The notes: generated by a model not told the origin, from the sequence alone. Positions 17,301 through 22,574 are shown, counted from the first letter of the stretch. The stretch is 34,915 nucleotides of DNA from a virus (IMGVR_UViG_3300017917_003453:1-34915), one strand, 5' to 3'. Numbers and translations are program-made.

Positions 17301-17561
17301 ATCGACGCCGACGCCGTCGGCGCGTCCGAGCTGGCGGTCGACGCCGTGGTCGACGAGAACGTCGCCGCGGCGGCGAACATCGCCGGCTCGAAGATCGCCG
17401 CAGCGACCGACACGACGCGCGGCGCCGTCGAGCTCGCGACCGCCGCCGAGGTGCTCGCCGGCACCGACACGTCGAGGGCCGTCACGCCCGCGGGTGCCGG
17501 CGCCACCTACCCGACGTTCGGCCGAGCGGTGATGATCGCCGCCGGCAACTACCTACCGTAA
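14340..17561 (+). CDS. Tail fibre/tailspike with right-handed beta-helix
   Basis: 1073 residues from a GTG overlapping the previous stop; the largest gene. Residues ~40-80 (RWPGTDRTGATDCGTAVQAA) are the typical opening of the pectate-lyase-like superfamily. Residues ~130-600 are a right-handed parallel beta-helix with many short NNRI/GNxxxSGxYGI turns. A beta-sandwich-like module appears inserted at ~242-322 (SADVGKTIVLPTAGVDGN). The C-terminal ~400 residues are fibre-like, with three H-(4-6 residues)-D-x-H patterns (DHLADTVDAHD, THAADTDPHGD, THEGLADPHPG) and an ending AAEVLAGTDTSRAVTPAG. It may bind or cut a surface polysaccharide. Catalytic residues were not identified. Confidence 0.85.
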   Translation: MSTRIRHTTTTVRVQAAGARTRVRNVQQVTRIRVGGVGAPIARGVKYLSRWPGTDRTGATDCGTAVQAAITAWGGTYTIVVDGVFKCTSEPLDLPSGTQLIAARPGVDGFTFGWSLASSGTYYLGNSTTDGTVSGIRLEGLKITGAGDGTPWGSNQVSGTPVNGIKLLNVTDCVIDGCVLYRVPGIAINYAGVRGMLITNNRISECGRDGISGFYTATGGFSNVRIADNEVWLNGDDGIVIWADSDTLTNGTAATVATTANSTAITGSGTSWTSADVGKTIVLPTAGVDGNLLETTIAAVASTTSATLTHPASVTVASESATYGIVRPTNYAIVGNVIRSANVSDALGGNRAIALRGCGFGVVSGNTTSESFGAALEVGPASSNANIYSRNVTVTGNTFDRGGYYGGTATRRQGIDLRYAIECTITGNVVTRSYGDGISAIYTQNCSIVGNTVSESGDYGIRANGQNATNRANRGLRIANNTVTRSYSGGIRSDQSFVHIVDNECNNNGTNGGLAATDYGIYLSGQGDALVVGNRCTDTRATGAKTQAGGIYVSAAYAGQAIVIGNILTGTAGTALFRGTTFMEMGNLCSTSNQALNHWAMHTGVEIHSGSGSPESAVSAPVGSLYLRSDGSAGTSFYVKESGTGNTGWSTVGGMSAAAILAALVTVDGAGSGLDADLLDGQSSAYYATASSVSDHLADTVDAHDASAISYAGSTNLAATDVEAALDELDGEKVAKAGDTMAGPLLLPNGTASNPALGFSTDPDTGLVLIGDAVMGQYVAGARIASWEASLLRLSDAVNIALNTSTGTKLGTSTTQKLGFWNATPVVRATVTGTNTLTVLDSLLSTLATYGLIADTTGTLVLADGDIPSTIARDTEVTAAITTHAADTDPHGDRAYALGLVDDLSGVSNAPTARTNLGLGGSATLNVGTTAGTVAAGDHNHSGVYDPAGTAAAAVSTHEGLADPHPGYLLESAAGDLALLDTVGAAQIDADAVGASELAVDAVVDENVAAAANIAGSKIAAATDTTRGAVELATAAEVLAGTDTSRAVTPAGAGATYPTFGRAVMIAAGNYLP

Positions 17562-17571
17562 GGAGCCCACG

Positions 17572-18024
17572 ATGCCAGCGAACACCGCGCCGATCTTCAC
17601 CGACACGCCGAGTGTCGGCGCACCGAAGGCGATTTCGGCGGCGAACACGTCGAGCGCCGGCGGCGGCACCATCGGGACCGACATCTTCCTGATCTTTAGC
17701 GCCGGTGCCGACGGGTCCTACGTGAGCAAGGTGCAGGTGCAGGCCGTAGCGACGGCGGCGTCGACGGCCACGACGGCCACGGTCGCCCGGCTGTTCCTGT
17801 CGACTCAGTCGAGCGGCGCCACGACCGCCGGGACGAACACGTGGTTGCTCGCCGAGGTGTCGCTGCCGACGGTCACGGCCGACGCCCCGACGGCCGCCAC
17901 GAACCGCGTAGACATTCCTCTGAACGTGGCGATCCCGTCGGGCTATCACCTGCTGATGACGACGCACCACGCCCCGGCGGCGAACACGTCGCAGCACGCC
18001 GTCGTGTTCGGGGGCGATTACTGA
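17572..18024 (+). CDS. Small Ser/Thr/Ala-rich tail protein
   Basis: 150 residues; ATG 17572 follows AAGGAGCCCACG. It is rich in A, S and T with beta-strand periodicity (DIFLIFSAGADGSYVSKVQVQAVAT cut into strands; YHLLMTTHH; AVVFGG). It lies between the fibre and the glycine-rich protein, so it is probably a fibre-associated or receptor-binding component. The stop overlaps the next ATG (TGATG), and the two are likely translated together. Confidence 0.6.
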   Translation: MPANTAPIFTDTPSVGAPKAISAANTSSAGGGTIGTDIFLIFSAGADGSYVSKVQVQAVATAASTATTATVARLFLSTQSSGATTAGTNTWLLAEVSLPTVTADAPTAATNRVDIPLNVAIPSGYHLLMTTHHAPAANTSQHAVVFGGDY

Positions 18025-18935
18025 TGCAGGACACGCTCGGCCAGGTGACGCCCGCCGGCACGTTCGAGGCCGTGTTCTACGGCAGCTCGTCGAACAACTG
18101 GCAGCGGTGGGAGAAACCGCGCGGCGCCCGGCTCGTGTCGTTCCTGCTGATCGGCGCCGGCGCGGGTGGTGGCGGCGGGTCGACCGGCGCTGCGGGCACG
18201 GTGCGCGGCGGCGGTGGCGGCGGCGGTGGTGGGGCGATCACCCGCCTGCTGATCCCCGCCATGCTGCTACCCGACGTGCTGTTCGTACAGCCCGGCGCCG
18301 GCGGCGCCGGCGGCGCAGCAGGCGCTACGGGCGTCACCGGCGGCACGGGTGGACGGTCCTACGTGTCGACGTCCGCGACCACCACGGCAGCGAGCCTCAT
18401 CGGTATCTCGGGCGCGGCTGACGCCGGCGGCGGCGTCGGCGGGTCGACCTCGGCCGGAACCGCTGGCCCGGCGGGCACGATCGCCACGACCGCCCTGGCG
18501 CCCGGCCACAACCTCGGCGCCGCCTCGTTCATCGCCGGCGTGGCGGGCGGCGCTGCGGGCGCGGTCGGCGGCGCTGCGGGCGGTTCTATTGCGTCGATCA
18601 CGAACGGCGTGTACGTCGCCGGCGGGTCAGGCGGCGGCACCACCCCGGCGGCGAACACCAACTTCGCCGGTGGATCTCAGACGGGCGCCGGGTGGGGGTC
18701 GACGATCAGCGGCCCGTCGGGCGGCACCGGTAACCCTGGGTCCGACGGTCGGATCATCTGGCAGCCGCTCATGTCGCAAGGTGGCTGCGGTGGCGGCACG
18801 AACGGCGCAGCGGGCACCGCCGGCGCTGGGGGTAACGGCGCCTACGGCGCGGGCGGCGGCGGTGGTGGCGGCGGCGTCACGGGCGGCGCCGGCGGCAACG
18901 GCGGTCACGGCCTCGTCATCATCGTGTGTAGCTGA
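18024..18935 (+). CDS. Glycine-rich tail adhesin-like protein
   Basis: 303 residues. A short N-terminal domain (FYGSSSNNWQRWEKPRGARL, then FLLIGAGAG) precedes long Gly-rich stretches, with runs of five to nine Gly and repeated GGAGG/GTGG units separated by short variable segments. It closes with HGLVIIVC. Gly-rich domains of this type occur in phage tail tip adhesins, where stacked poly-Gly II helices hold receptor-binding loops, as in T-even gp38-like proteins. The variable inter-Gly segments are candidate recognition loops. It is the last gene of the late operon and precedes a strong terminator. Confidence 0.7.
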   Translation: MQDTLGQVTPAGTFEAVFYGSSSNNWQRWEKPRGARLVSFLLIGAGAGGGGGSTGAAGTVRGGGGGGGGGAITRLLIPAMLLPDVLFVQPGAGGAGGAAGATGVTGGTGGRSYVSTSATTTAASLIGISGAADAGGGVGGSTSAGTAGPAGTIATTALAPGHNLGAASFIAGVAGGAAGAVGGAAGGSIASITNGVYVAGGSGGGTTPAANTNFAGGSQTGAGWGSTISGPSGGTGNPGSDGRIIWQPLMSQGGCGGGTNGAAGTAGAGGNGAYGAGGGGGGGGVTGGAGGNGGHGLVIIVCS

Positions 18936-18975
18936 TCGCCGAGCGCTCCCCTGGATCGCACCGTCCCCTGGTGCA

Positions 18976-19015
18976 GCCCCCCGCCCCCGGTCGCCTCACC
19001 GGGTAGGCGGGGGGC
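18976..19015 (+). terminator. Strong hairpin terminator ending the late operon
   Basis: GCCCCCCGCC (18976-18985) pairs perfectly with GGCGGGGGGC (19006-19015). Inside it, CCCGGT (18986-18991) pairs with ACCGGG (18998-19003), and TTCTT follows. The extended stem is very stable and sits 40 nt after the glycine-rich gene stop. This is the clearest intrinsic terminator in the window. Confidence 0.85.
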
Positions 19016-19022
19016 TTCTTCG

Positions 19023-19040
19023 CGTCCCGGCTTCGGGACG
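19023..19040. repeat. Small inverted repeat next to the late terminator
   Basis: CGTCCCG (19023-19029) and CGGGACG (19034-19040) form a 7-bp stem with a 4-nt loop (GCTT). It may be a second terminator stem or a binding site near attP. The rest of the 18936-19097 gap shows nothing else clear. Confidence 0.5.
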
Positions 19041-19097
19041 ATGTGTCCGTTCGCGCGCACGGCGGCCGCGTCACCCCAGGTCAGCAGCCATACTCCC

Positions 19098-19157
19098 GTG
19101 GCTTGAGGGGCTAGTGCCCGCAAGGGCGTGGGGGTTCAAGTCCCCCCTCCGACACCA
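19098..19157 (+). other. attP: attP core: 3' half of tRNA-Leu(GAG)
   Basis: Aligned by eye, this is the end of a class II tRNA-Leu: anticodon loop TTGAGGG with anticodon GAG, variable arm GCCC-GCAA-GGGC, T arm GGGGG-TTCAAGT-CCCCC, acceptor strand CTCCGAC, discriminator A and encoded CCA. The D arm and 5' acceptor strand are absent upstream, and the 5' anticodon stem is imperfect, so this is not a working tRNA gene. The 3' half of a tRNA beside a tyrosine integrase is the standard attP design; integration would rebuild the host tRNA. It sits between the late terminator and int, so the window shows the non-integrated form. Confidence 0.85.
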
Positions 19158-19191
19158 GGCCGCTGACCAGGTAATACGCAGGTCAGCGGCC
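19158..19191 (+). terminator. Perfect 11-bp hairpin immediately after the tRNA CCA
   Basis: GGCCGCTGACC (19158-19168) pairs with GGTCAGCGGCC (19181-19191) across 12 nt (loop AGGTAATACGCA), followed by GTTTCAC. Its position right behind the tRNA end suggests a terminator that replaces the host tRNA terminator after integration. It could instead be part of the integrase complex. No strong U-tract is present. Confidence 0.6.
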
Positions 19192-19212
19192 GTTTCACGC
19201 TCCGGGCGGGCG

Positions 19213-19260
19213 CGTCACGCCGTCACACCCCGCAGGTACGTTTACCCCCGTGTACCCCCG
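19213..19260. repeat. Short direct repeats near attP, possible integrase arm sites
   Basis: TACCCCCG occurs at 19243-19250 and 19253-19260, ten bases (one helical turn) apart. CGTCAC occurs at 19213-19218 and 19221-19226. They lie between the attP hairpin and int. Helically phased short repeats here could be arm-type sites for integrase or excisionase, or elements of the int promoter. This is an inference from spacing alone. Confidence 0.35.
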
Positions 19261-19296
19261 AGTCCCCCCGGCGCATGTGTCCGCCTGGTGTCCGCG

Positions 19297-20346
19297 GTGA
19301 GCATCCACAAGACCCCCGCCGGCACGTGGAAGGTCCGATGGCGCGACGCCACCGGCGCCCACTCGCGCACCTTCCGCCTCAAGGACGACGCCAAGGACTA
19401 CGAGGCCGACCTCCGGCGGGGCGTCGCGGCAGCCACCAGCGGCGGCCGCATCACCGTCAAGGCGTGGTCCGAGATGTGGCTCGACTCGGCCGTCAACCTC
19501 GGCCCCGGCGGCCGCCAGGCCTACACCTGGGAGCTGGCCCGGATCATCCCTGCGCTCGGCGACCTGCGCCTCGTCGACGTCACGGCCGCCCGGGTGTCGC
19601 GGTTCCTCGCCGACGAAGCCGCCGCCGGGTACGCACCCTCGACCGTGCACCGCCGCTACCGGACGCTGCGCCGCATGTTCGGCGTCGCCGTCGCCCAGGG
19701 CCGCCTCGCCGCCAACCCGTGCGCCCAGGTCGACCCGCCGAGAGTGCCGCGCAGCGAGATGCTGTACCTCACCGCCGAGGAGCTCGACCGGCTCGCCGGC
19801 GCCGTGGCCGACCGCTACGTCGCCCTGGTGCTCGTCGCCGGATGGGGTGGCCTGCGCTGGTCCGAGCTCGTCGGCCTCCGGCGCCGCAACGTCGATGACG
19901 GGCGCGTGCACGTGCGCGAGCAGCTGGTGTGGCGGACCGGCACGGGCTGGGACCGATGCCAACCCAAGACCGACCAGAGCGTGCGCAGCGTGACCCTGCC
20001 GCGGTCGGTCGCCGACACCCTCGACGTGCACTTGGCCGAGTTCACGAGGGCCGACCGGGACGCCCTCGTGTTCACGAACGGTCGAGGCGGGCCGCTCGGC
20101 TCGTCATCGTTCCGGTCCCACCACTGGAAGCCCGCGCTCGAGCGGGCCGACGTCGACCCGGCGCTGCGGTTCCATGACCTGCGCCACACGGCTGTGGCCC
20201 TGGCCATCGCCGCCGGCGCCCACCCCAAGTCGATCCAGGCCCGGATGGGGCACAGCAGCATCACCGTGACGTTGGACCGGTACGGGCACCTGTTCCCCGA
20301 CCTCGACGACCGCCTGGCCGACGCCCTCGACGCTCTGCGCAGCTGA
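19297..20346 (+). CDS. int: Tyrosine integrase
   Basis: 349 residues from GTG 19297; a GTG at 19288 is in frame, and no good ribosome site is visible for either. The N-terminal ~50 residues form an arm-binding-like beta domain (IHKTPAGTWKVRWRDATGAH). Residues ~52-145 form the SAM-like core-binding domain. The catalytic domain from ~155 has R187 (GLRWSEL), K224 (QPKTDQSVRSVTLP), H293-x-x-R296 (FHDLRHT), H319 (MGHSSI) and the nucleophile Y329 (LDRYGH), all in the expected order. It catalyses integration and excision at attP. attP lies ~140 nt upstream, and a convergent small gene ends 2 nt after its stop. Confidence 0.92.
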   Translation: MSIHKTPAGTWKVRWRDATGAHSRTFRLKDDAKDYEADLRRGVAAATSGGRITVKAWSEMWLDSAVNLGPGGRQAYTWELARIIPALGDLRLVDVTAARVSRFLADEAAAGYAPSTVHRRYRTLRRMFGVAVAQGRLAANPCAQVDPPRVPRSEMLYLTAEELDRLAGAVADRYVALVLVAGWGGLRWSELVGLRRRNVDDGRVHVREQLVWRTGTGWDRCQPKTDQSVRSVTLPRSVADTLDVHLAEFTRADRDALVFTNGRGGPLGSSSFRSHHWKPALERADVDPALRFHDLRHTAVALAIAAGAHPKSIQARMGHSSITVTLDRYGHLFPDLDDRLADALDALRS

Positions 20347-20347
20347 C

Positions 20348-20581
20348 CTACTCCCAGTGCTTTTCGCGGGCTCGGGCCGCCCACCGCTGGAGTTCGGCGG
20401 CGAGATGATCGGCGGCGTCGGGTGGCATGGCGACCCGGAACCTTTCGGCGGGCGCTTCGTTGGCACGGATCGACAGCACCACAACCGGCTGGAGCGTCTC
20501 GCCGTGCTTGCCCTCGGAGACCTCTGTCGACAGCAGTGTGCCGATGTCGGGCTCCTCGGTGTAGCCGAAGTCGCCGCTCAC
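20348..20581 (-). CDS. Small hypothetical protein after the excalibur lipoprotein
   Basis: 77 residues from a GTG that overlaps the lipoprotein stop by 4 nt (GTGA), which suggests a two-gene unit. It has no signal peptide or membrane helix. The N-terminus is acidic (SGDFGYTEEPDIGTLLSTEV) and the second half is helix-prone with charged residues (DAADHLAAELQRWAARAREK). It is not recognised. Its placement after a lysogeny-region lipoprotein hints at a role in the lysogen. It converges with int. Confidence 0.6.
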   Translation of the reverse strand: MSGDFGYTEEPDIGTLLSTEVSEGKHGETLQPVVVLSIRANEAPAERFRVAMPPDAADHLAAELQRWAARAREKHWE

Positions 20582-20982
20582 TTCTCGCAGGCGACGCCGT
20601 CGCCGTCCCGGTCGAGGTGCGGACCGTACCCCGGCTGGCCCCGGTAGAGGGGAGCCGCTCCGGCAGCCCTCGCCGCGGCGCAGTTCGGGTAGTACACCCC
20701 GGCCGCCGTCGTGGGCGGCGCGGTGGTTGTCGGCCTGACTGTCGTGCTCGGAGCCGCCGTTGTCGTCGGCGCTGCCGTAGTCGTCGGCGCGGCAGTCGTG
20801 GTCGGAGCCGCGGTCGTCGTCGTTGCCTTCTCCGTCGTCGAGGTCGTGCCCTCGGCAGTCGGCCTCGAGCTGGACCCCGTCGGTGTCGACGCTGTCGACC
20901 CCACCGTTGGCGCCTCGGTCTTCTTCGAGCACCCCGCCAGCGTCACTACGAGCGCGACCACGACCAACACCACACGCTTCAT
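20578..20982 (-). CDS. Lipoprotein with C-terminal excalibur calcium-binding domain
   Basis: 134 residues from ATG 20982, supported by GGGAGG eight bases upstream. Residues 1-18 form a lipoprotein signal with lipobox LAGC (C18). A long Thr/Ala/Pro linker includes four tandem TTTAAP units (55-78). Residues ~96-134 are an excalibur domain (YYPNCAAARAAG, then GYGPHLD) ending in the calcium loop DRDGDGVACE. Excalibur domains occur in extracellular proteins of Gram-positive bacteria. The protein should sit outside the membrane on a flexible stalk. Being in the lysogeny module, it may act on the lysogen surface, for example in superinfection exclusion; that is inference. Confidence 0.85.
   Translation of the reverse strand: MKRVVLVVVALVVTLAGCSKKTEAPTVGSTASTPTGSSSRPTAEGTTSTTEKATTTTAAPTTTAAPTTTAAPTTTAAPSTTVRPTTTAPPTTAAGVYYPNCAAARAAGAAPLYRGQPGYGPHLDRDGDGVACEK
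20749..20820 (-). repeat. Tandem 18-bp repeats coding TTTAAP x4
   Basis: Four in-frame 18-bp units encode the Thr-Thr-Thr-Ala-Ala-Pro stalk of the excalibur lipoprotein (codons 55-78). The DNA copies differ slightly at third positions. Tandem units like this could change in copy number and so vary the stalk length without breaking the frame. Confidence 0.8.
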
Positions 20983-21054
20983 GGCAAGACCTCCCACCTC
21001 AGCCAACAAGCGCCACGACGGTACCAGGGGCCACCCAAGTCGTGCTCGGGCGAG

Positions 21055-21507
21055 TCAGAGGTCCACGCTGAGCGCCTGGTCGATGGTGTCGCCCTCGGGC
21101 ACCCACAGCGAGATCTTCACGAGCGTCACCGGCACGCCGGCCCCCCTCGCCGCCTCGGCGAGCGGACCGCCGATCTCGGCGAGCTGCCGCTCGGACATCT
21201 CGTTCGAGCACACGCGGATGACGACCTCGGACGTCCCGGGCTGGCGCGCCGAGTCGATCACCTGTGTCCCCAAGAGGGTGACGCCGGCGGCGAGGGGTAC
21301 AGCGGCAACCGCCTGGCCGATCGGGCCCACGTCGTAGAGCGACTGGCCGCCGCCTCCTGCGGTACACGCCGCCGGTGGCGCCAAGGAGTCCGCTGTCGTT
21401 GCTGGCGTGCCGGTCGTCGTGGGGGATGCCGCCGGTGTCGACGAGCACCCCGCGACACCAGCAGCCAGGACGACGGTGGCCACGATGAGAGGTCTCGGAA
21501 AAAACAT
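21055..21507 (-). CDS. Second lysogeny-module lipoprotein
   Basis: 150 residues from ATG 21507, with GGGGGAT just upstream. The signal peptide runs from residue 7 (LIVATVVLAAGVAGC) with lipobox VAGC and lipid Cys at 21. A Ser/Thr/Pro linker (~22-50) is followed by a compact alpha/beta part (~55-150) with IDSARQPGTSEVVIRVC and SERQLAEIGGPLAEAARGAG, then VPVTLVKISLWVPEG. I do not recognise the folded domain. It precedes the excalibur lipoprotein on the same strand, 72 nt away. Both are likely expressed together in the lysogen. Function is unknown; exclusion of incoming phage is the obvious hypothesis. Confidence 0.75.
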   Translation of the reverse strand: MFFPRPLIVATVVLAAGVAGCSSTPAASPTTTGTPATTADSLAPPAACTAGGGGQSLYDVGPIGQAVAAVPLAAGVTLLGTQVIDSARQPGTSEVVIRVCSNEMSERQLAEIGGPLAEAARGAGVPVTLVKISLWVPEGDTIDQALSVDL

Positions 21508-21543
21508 GCAATCCCCCGTTACGCGCCGTCACACCCCGCGCGT

Positions 21544-21711
21544 ATGTTCGGTGACGTGGAAGCTGAACTGGATGAGGTGACCCGGCTTCGCCGCCGGGTC
21601 GAGGAGTTGGAGTCGGAGCGGAGGTTCCTGGTGGAAGCCCTCTCCCAGGGCGGTGCGCTCATCTGCGCAGCGCTTGAGCGCGCCCGCGAGCCCGTGCCGC
21701 TTCGTAGGTGA
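21544..21711 (+). CDS. Possible short coiled-coil protein
   Basis: 55 residues from ATG 21544 (GTG 21556 also possible). A leucine/valine heptad pattern runs through EAELDEVTRLRRRVEELESE and RRFLVEALSQGG, suggesting a coiled-coil dimer. It has no clear ribosome site, overlaps the 3' end of the repressor gene on the other strand by 53 nt, and is preceded by a sequence also found upstream of int. It could be a small regulator, or a chance open frame. Confidence 0.4.
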   Translation: MFGDVEAELDEVTRLRRRVEELESERRFLVEALSQGGALICAALERAREPVPLRR

Positions 21712-22033
21712 CCGCCAGGAGCTCCCGGCCCTCATCCGTGAGTTCCGGGTCGGCCTCCAGCGCGGCGAGCACCCCGTCAGCCGACGGGCCGTAGCCGCAT
21801 GCGCTGAGGACCCAGCCCGGGGGCCGGTCGCACGCCTGCTCGATCCGCACGAGCTCGTCGATGGTGGGGGGCCGCTTTCCGGTCTCGATCTCGCTCATGG
21901 TCGGCTGGGTGACGCCGATGGCGGCGGCGAGCTCGCCCTGCTTGAGGCGGTCTGCCCTGGCGCGCCTGACGGCGGCTCCGAGGTCCATGGGGTCGATGGT
22001 GAGGGGTCCGGTCGACCGTGGCAAGCGGGGCAT
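21659..22033 (-). CDS. Phage repressor, XRE-family (CI-like)
   Basis: 124 residues from ATG 22033, 6 nt after a TAGAAT -10 box, which argues for a leaderless start there; an internal Met at codon 16 (MDLGAAV) is the alternative. The helix-turn-helix is clear: KQGELAAAIGVTQPTMSEIETGKRPP, with recognition helix around TQPTMSEIETG (residues ~43-53). The C-terminal half is helical, without an autopeptidase motif, so it is shorter than LexA-like repressors. It is divergent from the Cro-like gene with two operators between them. It should hold the lytic operon silent in the lysogen. How it is inactivated on induction is not evident. Confidence 0.83.
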   Translation of the reverse strand: MPRLPRSTGPLTIDPMDLGAAVRRARADRLKQGELAAAIGVTQPTMSEIETGKRPPTIDELVRIEQACDRPPGWVLSACGYGPSADGVLAALEADPELTDEGRELLAVTYEAARARGRAQALRR

Positions 22034-22038
22034 ATGGG

Positions 22039-22058
22039 GATTCTAGATATCGGGTTTC
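22039..22058. promoter_or_regulatory. Operator OL, left half of the immunity switch
   Basis: The 20-bp sequence, read on the - strand, is GAAACCCGATATCTAGAATC. It matches the right operator (22088-22107) at 16 of 20 positions and contains CCCGATATC. It overlaps the -10 box of the repressor promoter, so a bound regulator would block that promoter. Confidence 0.7.
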
Positions 22059-22068
22059 ACGGGTGTGG
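22040..22068 (-). promoter_or_regulatory. Leftward repressor promoter, leaderless
   Basis: On the - strand TAGAAT (22045-22040) is a good -10 box. The repressor ATG (22033) lies six bases after it, so transcription should begin at or next to the start codon. The -35 region is weak (CCACAC, about 17 bases upstream), which suggests activation or low basal activity. Operator OL overlaps it. Confidence 0.6.
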
Positions 22069-22073
22069 TTCTC

Positions 22074-22102
22074 TTGACGAGGATGGCGAATCCCGATATC
22101 GT
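22074..22102 (+). promoter_or_regulatory. Rightward early promoter, leaderless
   Basis: TTGACG (22074-22079), a 17-base spacer, then TATCGT (22097-22102). The Cro-like ATG at 22111 follows after eight bases, so the transcript should start at or next to ATG. The -10 lies inside operator OR. It would drive the Cro-like, excisionase and early genes. Confidence 0.8.
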
Positions 22103-22107
22103 GATTC
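22088..22107. promoter_or_regulatory. Operator OR, 20-bp near-perfect palindrome
   Basis: GAATCCCGATATCGTGATTC is symmetric about CGATATCG, with nine of ten base pairs matching. It covers the -10 of the rightward promoter. The shared CCCGATATC with OL and the location between divergent HTH genes make it the likely repressor and Cro site. Confidence 0.78.
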
Positions 22108-22110
22108 TCG

Positions 22111-22383
22111 ATGAGAGCGACCCCAGCACACGTCCTGCTCACGAAGTCGTGGGGCGAGCGAGTCCGCAGCCGGCGCACCGGGCTGGGCCTGACCCAGGCG
22201 GCGCTGGCCGAGCGGGTCGGCTGTCACCAGTCCACGGTGAGCGAGATCGAGACCGGCTCGTACGCGGCGATCAAGCCCGAGATGCTGCTGCGCATCGCGG
22301 TGGCGCTCGACATCGAGCCCGAGCAGCTGTTCCCGTGGCCCCACGGGATCGGCATGGTCGCTGCGACCCAGGCGGTGGCGTGA
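22111..22383 (+). CDS. Cro-like XRE-family regulator
   Basis: 90 residues from ATG 22111, which is probably at the transcript start. The HTH is LGLTQAALAERVGCHQSTVS-EIETG (residues ~24-49), followed by helices EMLLRIAVALDIEPEQLF. It is the first gene of the rightward operon, opposite the repressor, which is the Cro position. It likely competes for the same two operators and favours the lytic path. The stop overlaps the next ATG (TGATG). Confidence 0.82.
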   Translation: MRATPAHVLLTKSWGERVRSRRTGLGLTQAALAERVGCHQSTVSEIETGSYAAIKPEMLLRIAVALDIEPEQLFPWPHGIGMVAATQAVA

Positions 22384-22574
22384 TGCCGACGTCGCCGTAC
22401 CTGACCAAGGCCGAGGCCGCCGAGTACCTGCGGATCACCGAGAAGGCCCTGTCCCGCCTCGTCGAGGATCGCCGGATCCGCGCCCTGCAACCCGGCGGGC
22501 GCCGTGGCCGGTACTTCTTCACCCGCGCCGACCTCGACGCCTACATGAACCAGCGCGTGCTGGAGGCGTCGTGA
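22383..22574 (+). CDS. xis: Excisionase-like DNA-binding protein (HTH_17/MerR-like winged helix)
   Basis: 63 residues from ATG 22383. It opens with YLTKAEAAEYLRITEKALSR, then LVEDRRIRALQP and RGRYFFTRADLDAYM, which is the standard excisionase/HTH_17 pattern: helix-turn-helix plus a short beta wing. It most likely directs integrase to excise, as recombination directionality factor. It lies directly behind the Cro-like gene, so it is expressed on entry to the lytic path. A role as a transcription regulator is possible. Confidence 0.78.
   Translation: MPTSPYLTKAEAAEYLRITEKALSRLVEDRRIRALQPGGRRGRYFFTRADLDAYMNQRVLEAS

Noticed and set aside
18150-18935. A CRISPR-like or satellite array in the glycine-rich gene
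   Set aside because: The repeats are simple Gly codons in a coding frame without fixed unit length or spacers.
19098-19157. A working tRNA-Leu gene
   Set aside because: No D arm, no 5' acceptor strand and an imperfect 5' anticodon stem; only the 3' half is present, so it is attP.
18349-19296. An N-terminal extension of the integrase through the glycine-rich gene and attP
   Set aside because: The same frame is open upstream, but it crosses the late terminator and attP and reads as an Arg/Pro-rich shadow. Arm-domain homology begins at about 19297.
20422-21543. A long + strand frame running through the lipoprotein genes into the coiled-coil peptide
   Set aside because: It is the antisense of two lipoprotein genes with signal peptides and ribosome sites; only the last 55 codons look protein-like.
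21529-21735. A 68-residue - strand frame opposite the coiled-coil peptide
   Set aside because: No motif and no start support; it overlaps the repressor 3' end and looks like a shadow.
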